DNA from: Streptomyces sp. yr375
Lineage (GTDB): Bacteria; Actinomycetota; Actinomycetes; Streptomycetales; Streptomycetaceae
DNA length: 64,000 nt
Direction: 5' to 3'
Assembly (NCBI RefSeq): GCF_900110755.1
Contig: NZ_FOFF01000018.1
Location: forward strand, 82,824 to 146,823
Below, in pieces: positions 51,439 to 59,668 of the stretch; the first letter of the stretch is position 1; every line of letters begins with the position of its first letter. The position numbers and the translations under genes were made by a program. Under the pieces are notes generated by a model. It had not been told where the DNA came from. It did not search any database and saw only the letters and a list, made by a program, of their open reading frames with translations.

Positions 51439-53139
51439 ATGACGGACTCGCAGGCCCCGGACACGACACCGGACACCGCCGCCCCGGAAACCACCCCGGA
51501 AACCACGCCGGACACGACAGCCGACAAGGCAGCCGACACGGCAGCGGCGAAGACCGGCACCAACCCGCTCGCCCCGGCGCCCACCGGCGTGCGCACCGCC
51601 GCCGACGTGGTCACCCCGGAGCTGGTCGCCCAGCTCGCCAAGGGGGTGACCGGTTCCGGCCGGACGGCCAACCACACGCCGTTCACCGGCGAGAAGCTGG
51701 CCGACCTGCCCGAGTCCACGCCGGAGGACGTGGCGAGGGCCTACGAGGCGGCCCGCCGGGCGCAGGCCGTCTGGGCGCGGACGCCCGTGCGCGAGCGCGC
51801 CGCCGTCCTGCTCCGCTTCCACGATCTGGTGCTGGCCCGGCAGGCCGAGGTGCTCGACCTCATCCAGTTGGAGACCGGCAAGGCGCGCCTGCACGCCCAC
51901 GAGGAGGTGCAGGCGGTCGCCGTCGCCGCCCGCCACTACGGCCGCCGGGCCGCCGCCTACCTCCGCCCCAAGCGGCACGCCGGGGCCATGCCGACCCTGA
52001 CGAAGGTCACCGAACTGCGCCATCCGCGTGGCGTGGTGGGCCAGATCGCCCCCTGGAACTACCCGCTGGAGCTGTCGGTCGGCGACGCGCTCCCCGCGTT
52101 CGTCGCGGGCAACGCCGTCGTCATGAAGCCCGACACCGAGACCTGCCTGACCGCCCTGTGGGCGCGTGACCTGCTCGTCGAGGCCGGTCTGCCGGCCGAC
52201 GTCTTCCAGGTCGTGCTGGGCGAGGGACCCGTCGTCGGCCCGGAGGTCGTCCGGCACGCCGACTACGTCTCCTTCACCGGCTCCACCCGCACCGGCCGCG
52301 AGGTCGCCCAGGGCGCAGCCGCCCGTCTCGTCGGCGTCTCCCTCGAACTCGGCGGCAAGAACGCCATGTTGGTGCTCGACGACGCCGACATCGAGAAGGC
52401 CGCCGCGGGCGCCGTCCGCGCCTGCTTCTCCTCCGCCGGCCAACTCTGCATCTCCATCGAGCGGTTGTACGTCCACGAGTCGATCGCGGACGCCTTCGTC
52501 GAGCGCTTCGCCGCCCGCACCAAGGCCATGCGGCTGGGCACCGCCCTCGCGTACGGCGCAGACATGGGCTCCCTGGTCGGCGCACGCCAACTGGAGACGG
52601 TGACCCGGCATGTGGCGGAGGCCGTCGAGAAGGGCGCGAGGGTCGTCGCCGGCGGGGTCGCCCGCCCGGACGTCGGCCCCTACTTCTTCGAGCCGACCAT
52701 CCTCGACGGCGTGAGCGAACCCATGTCCGTCTGCACCGAGGAGACCTTCGGTCCGGTCGTCTCCATCTACCGTTTCACGACCGACGACGAGGCGGTCGAG
52801 CACGCCAACTCCACGCCGTACGGCCTGAATTCGTCGGTCTGGACGAAGGACGCCCGGCGCGGCCACGACCTCGCCGCCCGGCTGCGCACCGGCACCGTGA
52901 ACATCAACGAGGGCTATGCGCCCGCCTACGGCAGCGTCCAGTCCCCGATGGGCGGCATGAAGGACTCCGGTCTCGGCCGCCGCCACGGCTCCGAGGGCAT
53001 CCTCAAGTACACGGAGGCCCAGACGGTCGCCCAGCAGCGCCTGCTGCCGATGGCCCCGGCGCTGGGCATGAGCGACGAGAAGTACGCGGAGTTCATGAAC
53101 CGCAGCCTGCGCGTGATGAAGGCGCTCCGCTTCCGCTAG
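51439..53139 (+). CDS. gabD2: succinate-semialdehyde dehydrogenase (NADP+), GabD2 type
   Basis: Aldehyde dehydrogenase of 566 residues. The N-terminal 40 residues are a Thr/Asp/Pro/Ala-rich extension not needed for the fold. The core has GVVGQIAPWNYPLEL, the cofactor region SFTGSTRTGREVA, the general-base glutamate in LELGGKN and the catalytic cysteine in FSSAGQLCIS. The C-terminal SPMGGMKDSGLGRRHG is typical of this subgroup. It likely oxidises succinate semialdehyde to succinate; the exact aldehyde is inferred. The GMC oxidoreductase follows 57 bases later. Confidence 0.85.
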   Translation: MTDSQAPDTTPDTAAPETTPETTPDTTADKAADTAAAKTGTNPLAPAPTGVRTAADVVTPELVAQLAKGVTGSGRTANHTPFTGEKLADLPESTPEDVARAYEAARRAQAVWARTPVRERAAVLLRFHDLVLARQAEVLDLIQLETGKARLHAHEEVQAVAVAARHYGRRAAAYLRPKRHAGAMPTLTKVTELRHPRGVVGQIAPWNYPLELSVGDALPAFVAGNAVVMKPDTETCLTALWARDLLVEAGLPADVFQVVLGEGPVVGPEVVRHADYVSFTGSTRTGREVAQGAAARLVGVSLELGGKNAMLVLDDADIEKAAAGAVRACFSSAGQLCISIERLYVHESIADAFVERFAARTKAMRLGTALAYGADMGSLVGARQLETVTRHVAEAVEKGARVVAGGVARPDVGPYFFEPTILDGVSEPMSVCTEETFGPVVSIYRFTTDDEAVEHANSTPYGLNSSVWTKDARRGHDLAARLRTGTVNINEGYAPAYGSVQSPMGGMKDSGLGRRHGSEGILKYTEAQTVAQQRLLPMAPALGMSDEKYAEFMNRSLRVMKALRFR

Positions 53140-53196
53140 GGGCACCGCCCGGCGAGCGCCGCCGCCGCACCCCACCGTTCCCCACGAGGAGACCCC

Positions 53197-55005
53197 GTGT
53201 CCCAGGACGCCTACTCCGATGCCGATGCCGATGCCGGCTCCTACGACTACGACGTCATCGTCGTCGGCTCGGGCTTCGGCGGCTCGGTGACCGCCCTGCG
53301 CCTGACGGAGAAGGGCTACACCGTAGGCGTCCTGGAAGCCGGCCGCCGCTTCACCAGAGACTCCCTCCCGAAGAACTCCTGGGACCTCAGGAACTACCTG
53401 TGGGCTCCCCGGCTCGGCTGCTACGGCATCCAGCGCATCCACCTGCTGGGCAATGTCATGGTGCTGGCAGGCGCGGGCGTGGGCGGCGGCTCCCTCAACT
53501 ACGCCAACACCCTCTACATACCGCCGAAACCTTTCTTCGACGACCCCCAGTGGCGTGACATCACGGACTGGCAGGCGGAGTTGAAGCCGTACTACGACCA
53601 GGCGCGCCGCATGCTCGGCGTACGGCTCAACCCGACGACGACCCCCTCCGACGTGCATCTGAAGGCGGCGGCGGAGCGGATGGGCGTCGGCGACACCTTC
53701 CACATGGCGCCGGTCGGCGTGTTCTTCGGCGACGGCGAGGACGCCGGCGGATCGGCGAAGGCGGCCCCCGGCGAACAGGTCGCGGACCCCTACTTCGGCG
53801 GCGCGGGGCCCGCCCGCAACGCCTGCACCGAGTGCGGCGAGTGCATGACCGGCTGTCGGCACGGCGCGAAGAACACCCTGAACGAGAACTACCTCCACCT
53901 CGCCGAACGGGCGGGCGCGGTCGTGCACCCCATGACGACGGTCGTGTCGATCACCGACGACTCGCAGGGCGGCTACGCGGTCACCACCCTCCCGACCGAC
54001 AACCGGCGCGGCGGCGAGGGCCGGGTCTTCAAGGCCCGCCGGGTCGTCCTCGCCGCCGGCACCTACGGCACCCAGACCCTCCTGCACCGCATGAAGGCGG
54101 GCGGCCAACTCCCGTACCTGTCCGAGAAGTTGGGCGAGCTGACCCGCACCAACTCCGAGGCCCTGGTCGGCTCCCAGACCACCGACCGGCGCTACCGCAG
54201 GGCGACGGGCGCGCCGAAGGCCGACTTCACGCGCGGGGTCGCCATCACGTCGTCCATCCACCCGGACGAGAACACCCACATCGAGCCGGTCCGCTACGGC
54301 AAGGGCTCCAACTCGATGGGCGGCCTGTCGATCATCCAAGTCCCGTACGCGGAGGGCTCGTCGAGGGTCGCCGGCTGGCTGGCGAACGCGGCCCGCCACC
54401 CCGTCCTCGTCCTGCGCTCGCTGTCCAACCGCCGCTGGTCGGAGCGGACCATCATCGGCCTGGTGATGCAGTCCCTGGACAACTCGCTGACGACGTACCT
54501 GAAGCCGGACGGGGTCGGCAAAGGCCTGCTGACGGCACGTCAGGGACACGGCGCCCCCAACCCCAAGCAGATAAGGGCCGCTTCGGAGGCCGCGTCGGCG
54601 ATCGCCGCCGACATCAACGGCTTCGCCGGTTCCAACGTGGGGGAGTTGATGGGCACTCCGCTCACCGCCCACTTCCTCGGCGGCTGCCCGATCGGCGACT
54701 CGCGCGAGACGGGCGTCATCGACCCGTACCACCGCCTCTACGGCCACCCCGGCATCTCGGTCGTCGACGGCGCGGCGGTCTCGGCGAACCTGGGTGTGAA
54801 CCCGTCGCTCACGATCACCGCCCAGGCCGAGCGCGCGATGTCGTACTGGCCGAACAGGGGCGAGCCGGATCCGCGCCCCGCGCAGGGAGCGGCGTACGAG
54901 CGGCTGAAGCCGGTGGAGCCGGTCAGCCCGGCGGTCCCGGCGGGGGCGTTCGGCGCCCTGCGCCTGCCGTTCCTCGGCCTGCCGACGGTCCCGCCGAGGC
55001 GGTAG
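53197..55005 (+). CDS. GMC-family FAD oxidoreductase, ChoD-like
   Basis: A 602-residue flavoprotein with the FAD loop YDVIVVGSGFGGSVTALRL, GAGVGGGSLNYANTL and the C-terminal GMC end HPGISVVDGAAVSANLGVNPSLTITAQAERAM. It resembles mycobacterial ChoD, historically annotated cholesterol oxidase and also linked to the guaB region. It contains ACTECGECMTGCRHGAKN, a C-x2-C-x2-C-x3-C set suited to an iron-sulfur cluster. No sterol-degradation genes are visible, so cholesterol as substrate is doubtful. GTG 53197 has GAGGAG upstream. Confidence 0.82.
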   Translation: MSQDAYSDADADAGSYDYDVIVVGSGFGGSVTALRLTEKGYTVGVLEAGRRFTRDSLPKNSWDLRNYLWAPRLGCYGIQRIHLLGNVMVLAGAGVGGGSLNYANTLYIPPKPFFDDPQWRDITDWQAELKPYYDQARRMLGVRLNPTTTPSDVHLKAAAERMGVGDTFHMAPVGVFFGDGEDAGGSAKAAPGEQVADPYFGGAGPARNACTECGECMTGCRHGAKNTLNENYLHLAERAGAVVHPMTTVVSITDDSQGGYAVTTLPTDNRRGGEGRVFKARRVVLAAGTYGTQTLLHRMKAGGQLPYLSEKLGELTRTNSEALVGSQTTDRRYRRATGAPKADFTRGVAITSSIHPDENTHIEPVRYGKGSNSMGGLSIIQVPYAEGSSRVAGWLANAARHPVLVLRSLSNRRWSERTIIGLVMQSLDNSLTTYLKPDGVGKGLLTARQGHGAPNPKQIRAASEAASAIAADINGFAGSNVGELMGTPLTAHFLGGCPIGDSRETGVIDPYHRLYGHPGISVVDGAAVSANLGVNPSLTITAQAERAMSYWPNRGEPDPRPAQGAAYERLKPVEPVSPAVPAGAFGALRLPFLGLPTVPPRR

Positions 55006-55110
55006 GGCGGCGGCGGACGGTCGGTACGGCACGTGCCACCGGCCGGGAAATGAGCGAAGGGACCTGCGCCCCCCTCCGAGCGCAGGTCCCTTCGCTGGTC
55101 TTGTCGCGCG

Positions 55111-56163
55111 TTACGCGTGCGTGCCGACCTTGCGGCGGCGGACCGCGAACACCGCGCCGGCGCCGGCCACCACGGCGACCCCGCCGACCAGGCCGATCAT
55201 CGGCAGCGCGGAGTCAGAACCGGTCGAGGCGAGGCTGCCGCTGATCGGCTTGGCGCTGCCCTGCGGCTTGGCGCCGTCGGTGGGCTTGTCGCCGTTCGGC
55301 GTGGCGTCGTCGACGTCGCCCGCGTCGCCGCCGGCGGCCAGGATCTCGACGTCGTAGCCGTCACCGTTGCCGTAGCAGGCGGAGCCCTCGCCGGCGTAGA
55401 TGGCCTCGCTCAGCGCGAACGAGGAGCCGGCCGGCGCGGACGCCTTGACCTTGACCCGCATTTCGAGCGTGCTGGAGGTGCCCTTCGCCAGCGAGTCGAG
55501 CAGACCGGTGAAGGAACCGGTGACGTTGACCTGCTTGCCGTGCTCGTCCTCGTAGGAGTCCTGGTAGCCGTCGGTCCACTTGCCGTCTTCCTTGACCTGG
55601 ATGACGGCGAGGCCCTCGGACAGCCACTCGTCCTGCTCGTCGCCGTACTCCATGAACGTGTCGATGTACACGTTCTTCAGGTCGTGGTCGGAGCCGTTCT
55701 TGACGACGAACTCGAAGTCGTGCCAGCCGGAACCGGCGACGATCTTGCCGGGCAGGCCCTTGATCCGGGCCGTGAGCTTCTCGTCCAGGTCGAAGGACTT
55801 GCAGTCCGTGAACGGGTCGAACCCGTCCTCGCTCGCACTGGCCGACGGGCTCCCCGACGACGTCTGCGACGCGGACCCGGACGGCGACGAGCTGCCGGAC
55901 GGGGAGCCGGAGGCGCTCCCGCTCTGCGAATCGGACGGCGACCCCGACGGTGACGAGGTGCCGGACTGGGACTCGGAGGCGGACGGGCTCGAGTCGCCCG
56001 AGCCGGACGGCGAGGCGGAGGCGCTGTCCGAGGCGGACGCGCCGGCCGACGGCGAACCGGTCTCCTCCGCGAAGGCGGCGGGCGCGGACAGCAGCGCGAG
56101 CGGCGCGACTGACGCGATGACCGCCGTGGCGGCTGCGGCGACCATCGTGCGGCGAAGCTTCAT
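55111..56163 (-). CDS. LAXTG-anchored surface protein (sortase E-type substrate)
   Basis: A 350-residue exported protein: signal peptide (about 1-32, ending PAAFA), a Ser/Gly/Pro stalk (about 33-110), a folded domain of about 150 residues (KSFDLDEKLTARIKGLPGKIV ... MEYGDEQDEWLSEGL), a linker, then LASTG, a hydrophobic helix (LPMIGLVGGVAVVAGAGAVFAV) and RRRK. LAXTG is the motif cut by class E sortases, which in Streptomyces also anchor long chaplins. The folded domain resembles an Ig-like or adhesin module. Function at the surface unknown. Confidence 0.85.
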   Translation of the reverse strand: MKLRRTMVAAAATAVIASVAPLALLSAPAAFAEETGSPSAGASASDSASASPSGSGDSSPSASESQSGTSSPSGSPSDSQSGSASGSPSGSSSPSGSASQTSSGSPSASASEDGFDPFTDCKSFDLDEKLTARIKGLPGKIVAGSGWHDFEFVVKNGSDHDLKNVYIDTFMEYGDEQDEWLSEGLAVIQVKEDGKWTDGYQDSYEDEHGKQVNVTGSFTGLLDSLAKGTSSTLEMRVKVKASAPAGSSFALSEAIYAGEGSACYGNGDGYDVEILAAGGDAGDVDDATPNGDKPTDGAKPQGSAKPISGSLASTGSDSALPMIGLVGGVAVVAGAGAVFAVRRRKVGTHA

Positions 56164-56335
56164 GCAGACCTCGTGGAACTGGTGGGGAGGCCTTCCGCAT
56201 GGGGGTGTGGGAGTGGGCCTTGTGTCGCTAGGTGTGACAGGCGAGGCCCATGAACAGTTGCCCTCGGCTCACAGGATCTTTATGTGGCGCGCGTCACAGA
56301 CGTACTCGATGGCGTACTCGGTGTGGTGCCCGGAC

Positions 56336-56380
56336 ATGACGAAGGGCCTCGCGGGACGGAACCGCGAGGCCCTTCGTCAT
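56336..56380 (-). terminator. 19-bp perfect hairpin
   Basis: ATGACGAAGGGCCTCGCGG (56336-56354), loop of seven, CCGCGAGGCCCTTCGTCAT (56362-56380). It lies between chorismate mutase and the LAXTG gene, both on the minus strand, and probably ends upstream transcription. Confidence 0.75.
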
Positions 56381-56789
56381 CGTCAGCACCGGCGTCAGGG
56401 CAGCGCCGGTGCCGGGGAGCGGCGCCGGGGGGTTGCGCCGCTGGCTAATGGGTGCTTTCTACGCATCGTGCTGGATGAGCCCGGCCCCCGCAACCGTTTG
56501 ACCCGGCTCTTGTGCGTTTCTCGTGCATTTTTGCGATTTTTCGCCGGTCGGCCCCGGGCGTCCCCGGGACCGACCGTTCTCTCGGGCGACCGGGCTGCTG
56601 TCCCCTGCGGTCCGGTCGACCCGTCCGGAGCGAGGTCCCACGACGCACGGCACGATCCGTGCGTCTCATCGCTCCATCGAGCCACGCGTGGTTTTCTTCC
56701 TGGCCCGCACCTGGCTGGCGCGGACACGGGGACCAACGAGGCCGCCCGTGTCGCGGTCACGCGCCGTACGGGTGAGAGACGGCCCGAAC
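56381..56789. other. non-coding region with secondary hairpin
   Basis: No convincing gene. It holds an A/T-rich tract (about 56515-56545) beside the hairpin CGGTCGG-c-CCCGGG / CCCGGG-a-CCGACCG (56545-56576, loop CGTC). Minus-strand frames here have Arg/Pro-rich low-quality translations. A small RNA cannot be excluded. Confidence 0.3.
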
Positions 56790-57086
56790 TCAGATGCGGC
56801 CTCGGGACAGTTCGAGGAGCGTCATCGCGAGGGCCGTGCCCGGCTTGCCGAGGGCCTCGCGGTAGTGGTCGAGGATCTCCATCTCGCGGGAGAGGTTCAC
56901 CCGCCGCCCGCCGGAGGAGATCCGCGCCTGCTGCACGACGGCGGAGACGGCCACCCGTTCCTGGATCAGACCGATGATCCGGTCGTCGATCGCGTCGATG
57001 CGCTCACGGGCACCGGCGATCACGTCGGTGGCAGCGGCGGCAGCGGGGGTGGTCGGGTCGATGGCAGTCAGGTCGGTCGTGGTCAT
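56790..57086 (-). CDS. chorismate mutase (AroQ class)
   Basis: A 98-residue all-helical chorismate mutase converting chorismate to prephenate, the branch to Phe and Tyr. It has ARERIDAIDDRIIGLIQERVAVSAVVQQARISSGGRRVNLSREMEILDHYREALG, with the Arg, Lys/Arg and Glu positions of the AroQ helix bundle. A 22-residue Thr/Ala-rich N-terminus precedes helix 1. The upstream 180 bases hold a Phe/Tyr leader peptide and terminator, so expression is probably attenuated when these amino acids are plentiful. Confidence 0.88.
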   Translation of the reverse strand: MTTTDLTAIDPTTPAAAAATDVIAGARERIDAIDDRIIGLIQERVAVSAVVQQARISSGGRRVNLSREMEILDHYREALGKPGTALAMTLLELSRGRI

Positions 57087-57141
57087 GGGGGCTCCTGTGG
57101 TGAGTACGGGTGCCCCGGAGCGGCAGGACCGGGAGAAACGA

Positions 57142-57176
57142 CAGGCGCCCCGGGCCTTGTCGGCCCGGGGCGCCTG
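57142..57176 (-). terminator. attenuator terminator before chorismate mutase
   Basis: CAGGCGCCCCGGGCC (57142-57156), loop TTGTC, GGCCCGGGGCGCCTG (57162-57176): a perfect 15-bp stem. On the minus strand it is followed by TCGTTTCTCC, and it lies between the leader peptide and the structural gene. Confidence 0.8.
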
Positions 57177-57196
57177 GGAAGTCGCTTGTCAGTTGC

Positions 57197-57268
57197 TCAA
57201 GCAGCACGACCATGGCAGCCGGTGGGCCGGCAGCCATAGGTAAAGGCGAAGGTCGTGGGCGTAAGCAT
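57197..57268 (-). CDS. Phe/Tyr leader peptide, 23 aa
   Basis: From ATG 57268 the peptide reads MLTPTTFAFTYGCRPTG and ends CHGRAA. The cluster F-A-F-T-Y suits a sensor of phenylalanyl- and tyrosyl-tRNA charging. Directly after the Tyr codon (57236-57238) is a pause-type hairpin, ATGGC-a-GCCGG TGGG CCGGC-a-GCCAT (57212-57237, plus-strand sequence). No Shine-Dalgarno precedes the ATG, but CATACT (minus strand, 57275-57280) lies six bases upstream, so the leader is probably leaderless. Terminator and chorismate mutase follow. Confidence 0.7.
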   Translation of the reverse strand: MLTPTTFAFTYGCRPTGCHGRAA

Positions 57269-57346
57269 GGGGCCAGTATGCCACGGCGATTCCCCGGTGT
57301 CCGGGGCCGCGCCCCGGGGACGGGACCGGTCCCACGTCCACCTCGG

Positions 57347-57352
57347 TAGAAT
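57347..57352 (+). promoter_or_regulatory. putative -10 of guaA
   Basis: TAGAAT lies 41 bases before the guaA start. A clear -35 is not apparent. The region between this and the divergent leader promoter contains the GC hairpin CGGGGCCGCGCCCCG (57302-57316). Confidence 0.4.
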
Positions 57353-57393
57353 TGGCCAGCACAGAGACCCCGCCCAACCGCCGGAAGGCCCCC

Positions 57394-58974
57394 GTGTCAT
57401 CAGCGACCCCCGCTGCCGCCGCCCCCGACACCGTCCTGGTCGTCGACTTCGGTGCGCAGTACGCCCAGCTCATCGCCCGTCGAGTCCGCGAGGCGCGGGT
57501 CTACAGCGAGATCGTGCCGAGCACCACGCCGGTCGAGGAGATGCTCGCCAAGAACCCGGCGGCGATCATCCTCTCCGGCGGCCCCTCGTCCGTGTACGAG
57601 GAGGGCGCCCCGACCGTCGACCGCGCCCTCTTCGAGGCCGGCGTCCCCGTCTTCGGCATGTGCTACGGCTTCCAGCTCATGGCACAGACCCTCGGCGGCA
57701 CCGTCGACAACACCGGCGCCCGTGAGTACGGCCGTACGGAACTGCACGTCTCCCGCTCGTCCTCCACCCTCTTCGAGGGCACCCCGGCCGAGCAGGCCGT
57801 GTGGATGTCGCACGGCGACGCCTGCTCCGCCGCCCCCGAGGGCTTCAGCGTCAGCGCCTCCACGGACGTCGTACCGGTCGCCGCCTTCGAGAACGACGAG
57901 AAGCGGCTGTACGGCGTCCAGTACCACCCCGAGGTCATGCACTCCACGCACGGCCAGCAGGTGCTGGAGCACTTCCTCTACCGGGGCGCGGGCCTGACCC
58001 CGTCCTGGACCACGGGCAACGTGATCGACGAGCAGGTCGCCGCCATCCGCGAGCAGGTCGGCGACAAGCGCGCCATCTGCGGCCTCTCCGGCGGCGTGGA
58101 CTCGGCGGTCGCCGCGGCCCTCGTCCAGAAGGCCATCGGCGCGCAACTGACCTGCGTCTACGTCGACCACGGTCTGATGCGCAAGGGCGAGACCGAGCAG
58201 GTCGAGAAGGACTTCGTGGCCGCGACCGGCGTGCAGCTCAAGGTCGTCGACGCGGAGGAGCGCTTCCTCGCCGCGCTCGCCGGGGTCTCCGACCCCGAGC
58301 AGAAGCGGAAGATCATCGGCCGCGAGTTCATCCGCGTCTTCGAGCAGGCCCAGGCCGAGATCATCGCGGACGCGGGTCCGGCGGTCGAGTTCCTCGTCCA
58401 GGGCACGCTGTACCCGGACGTCGTCGAGTCCGGCGGCGGCACCGGCACCGCGAACATCAAGTCGCACCACAATGTGGGCGGCCTGCCGGAGGACCTCGAG
58501 TTCCAGCTCATCGAGCCGCTGCGCAAGCTGTTCAAGGACGAGGTCCGCATGGTCGGCCAGGAGCTCGGCCTGCCGGAGGAGATCGTCCAGCGCCAGCCGT
58601 TCCCCGGCCCCGGTCTGGGCATCCGGATCGTCGGCGAGGTCACCAAGGACCGCCTCGACCTGCTGCGCGACGCCGACGCCATCGCCCGCGAGGAGCTGAC
58701 GGCCGCCGGTCTCGACCGCGAGATCTGGCAGTGCCCGGTGGTCCTCCTCGCGGACGTCCGCAGCGTCGGCGTCCAGGGCGACGGCCGCACCTACGGCCAC
58801 CCGATCGTCCTGCGCCCGGTCTCCTCCGAGGACGCGATGACGGCCGACTGGTCGCGCCTGCCGTACGACGTCCTGGCGAAGATCTCCACCCGGATCACCA
58901 ACGAGGTGCGCGACGTCAACCGCGTCGTCGTCGACGTGACGAGCAAGCCGCCGGGCACCATCGAGTGGGAGTAG
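57394..58974 (+). CDS. guaA: GMP synthase (glutamine-hydrolysing)
   Basis: Two-domain enzyme of 526 residues converting XMP to GMP. The glutaminase domain has VLVVDFGAQYAQLIARRVRE, the catalytic cysteine in FGMCYGFQLMAQ and the His-Glu pair in VQYHPEVMHS. The synthetase domain has the pyrophosphate loop GLSGGVDSAVAAAL, and the dimer domain ends DVTSKPPGTIEWE. GTG 57394 with GGAAGG upstream is the start. It works after guaB, 24 kb away in the same window. Confidence 0.96.
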   Translation: MSSATPAAAAPDTVLVVDFGAQYAQLIARRVREARVYSEIVPSTTPVEEMLAKNPAAIILSGGPSSVYEEGAPTVDRALFEAGVPVFGMCYGFQLMAQTLGGTVDNTGAREYGRTELHVSRSSSTLFEGTPAEQAVWMSHGDACSAAPEGFSVSASTDVVPVAAFENDEKRLYGVQYHPEVMHSTHGQQVLEHFLYRGAGLTPSWTTGNVIDEQVAAIREQVGDKRAICGLSGGVDSAVAAALVQKAIGAQLTCVYVDHGLMRKGETEQVEKDFVAATGVQLKVVDAEERFLAALAGVSDPEQKRKIIGREFIRVFEQAQAEIIADAGPAVEFLVQGTLYPDVVESGGGTGTANIKSHHNVGGLPEDLEFQLIEPLRKLFKDEVRMVGQELGLPEEIVQRQPFPGPGLGIRIVGEVTKDRLDLLRDADAIAREELTAAGLDREIWQCPVVLLADVRSVGVQGDGRTYGHPIVLRPVSSEDAMTADWSRLPYDVLAKISTRITNEVRDVNRVVVDVTSKPPGTIEWE

Positions 58975-59004
58975 TCCCGCCGGTGTCCCGTCGGTCCGTG
59001 GCGG

Positions 59005-59478
59005 TCACGTCCGTTTGAGAGTCCGCACCGGCTCTCCGGGCCGCCACACCTGGGCGACGAGATACGTGTCGTCCTCGACGTAGGTCCGTACGACCTCCGT
59101 CAGCTCGGTGCGGAAGAGGTGGAACGGCTGCGGCGGTTCCACCTCTTTCACGTACGCCGCCCTCGCCTCGCCGTCCGTCACCTCGACGGCCCGGCCGGCG
59201 ATCCGGACGTCGCCCCCGCCCATCCCGGTGCCCTCGCCGGGGTTGGCCTGGAGGCAGAAACGGGGGTCGCGGCGCAGGTCGAGGGCCTTCAGCGAGCCCG
59301 GCATCATGCCGAGCCACAGCTCACCGCCGAGGAAACGCACCTCGATGCCGGTGGTACGCGGGGAGCCGTCCTTGCGGAGGGTCGCCAGAACATGGTGCGT
59401 AAAGGCCCCGAACCGGTCCTCGGCAAGCCGCGCGAACTCGGGCTCCACGGCGACGAAGGCCGCCCAGTCGACTGTCAT
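59005..59478 (-). CDS. pyridoxamine 5'-phosphate oxidase-fold (PPOX/F420-class) protein
   Basis: A 157-residue split-barrel flavin- or F420-binding protein: HHVLATLRKDGSPRTTGIEVRFLGGELWLGMMPGSLKALDLRRDPRFCL is the characteristic first sheet and helix. The start is uncertain: MTVDWAAF at 59478 is the likely core start, but in-frame ATGs at 59493, 59508, 59523 and 59538 arise from a 15-bp repeat. No start has a ribosome site. Cofactor and substrate unknown. Confidence 0.75.
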   Translation of the reverse strand: MTVDWAAFVAVEPEFARLAEDRFGAFTHHVLATLRKDGSPRTTGIEVRFLGGELWLGMMPGSLKALDLRRDPRFCLQANPGEGTGMGGGDVRIAGRAVEVTDGEARAAYVKEVEPPQPFHLFRTELTEVVRTYVEDDTYLVAQVWRPGEPVRTLKRT

Positions 59479-59502
59479 ACGGCGAGTGTCCATAGGACGA
59501 GC

Positions 59503-59547
59503 GTTCATGTGGTCAGCGTTCATGTGGTCAGCGTTCATGTGGCGAGT
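59503..59547. repeat. 15-bp tandem repeat carrying multiple start codons
   Basis: GTTCATGTGGTCAGC occurs at 59503 and 59518, with a partial third copy at 59533. On the minus strand each unit supplies an ATG in frame with the PPOX gene (HMNAD units). Confidence 0.8.
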
Positions 59548-59668
59548 GTGACGCCGATACCCGACATCCTCTGGATCTTTCGGCAGGTTTCCGAGCCCCG
59601 GCCCTGCCCTTTTGCGCTGACCGACGGTAACTTTCCGCGTCGTCACGCAACCCAGTGCTGGAGGACCG

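Noticed and set aside
51310..55032. 1240-codon open frame on the minus strand opposite gabD2 and the GMC gene
   Set aside because: Composition artefact of high GC third positions; its translation is Arg/Gly/Val-rich without motifs, while the plus-strand genes have clear catalytic signatures.
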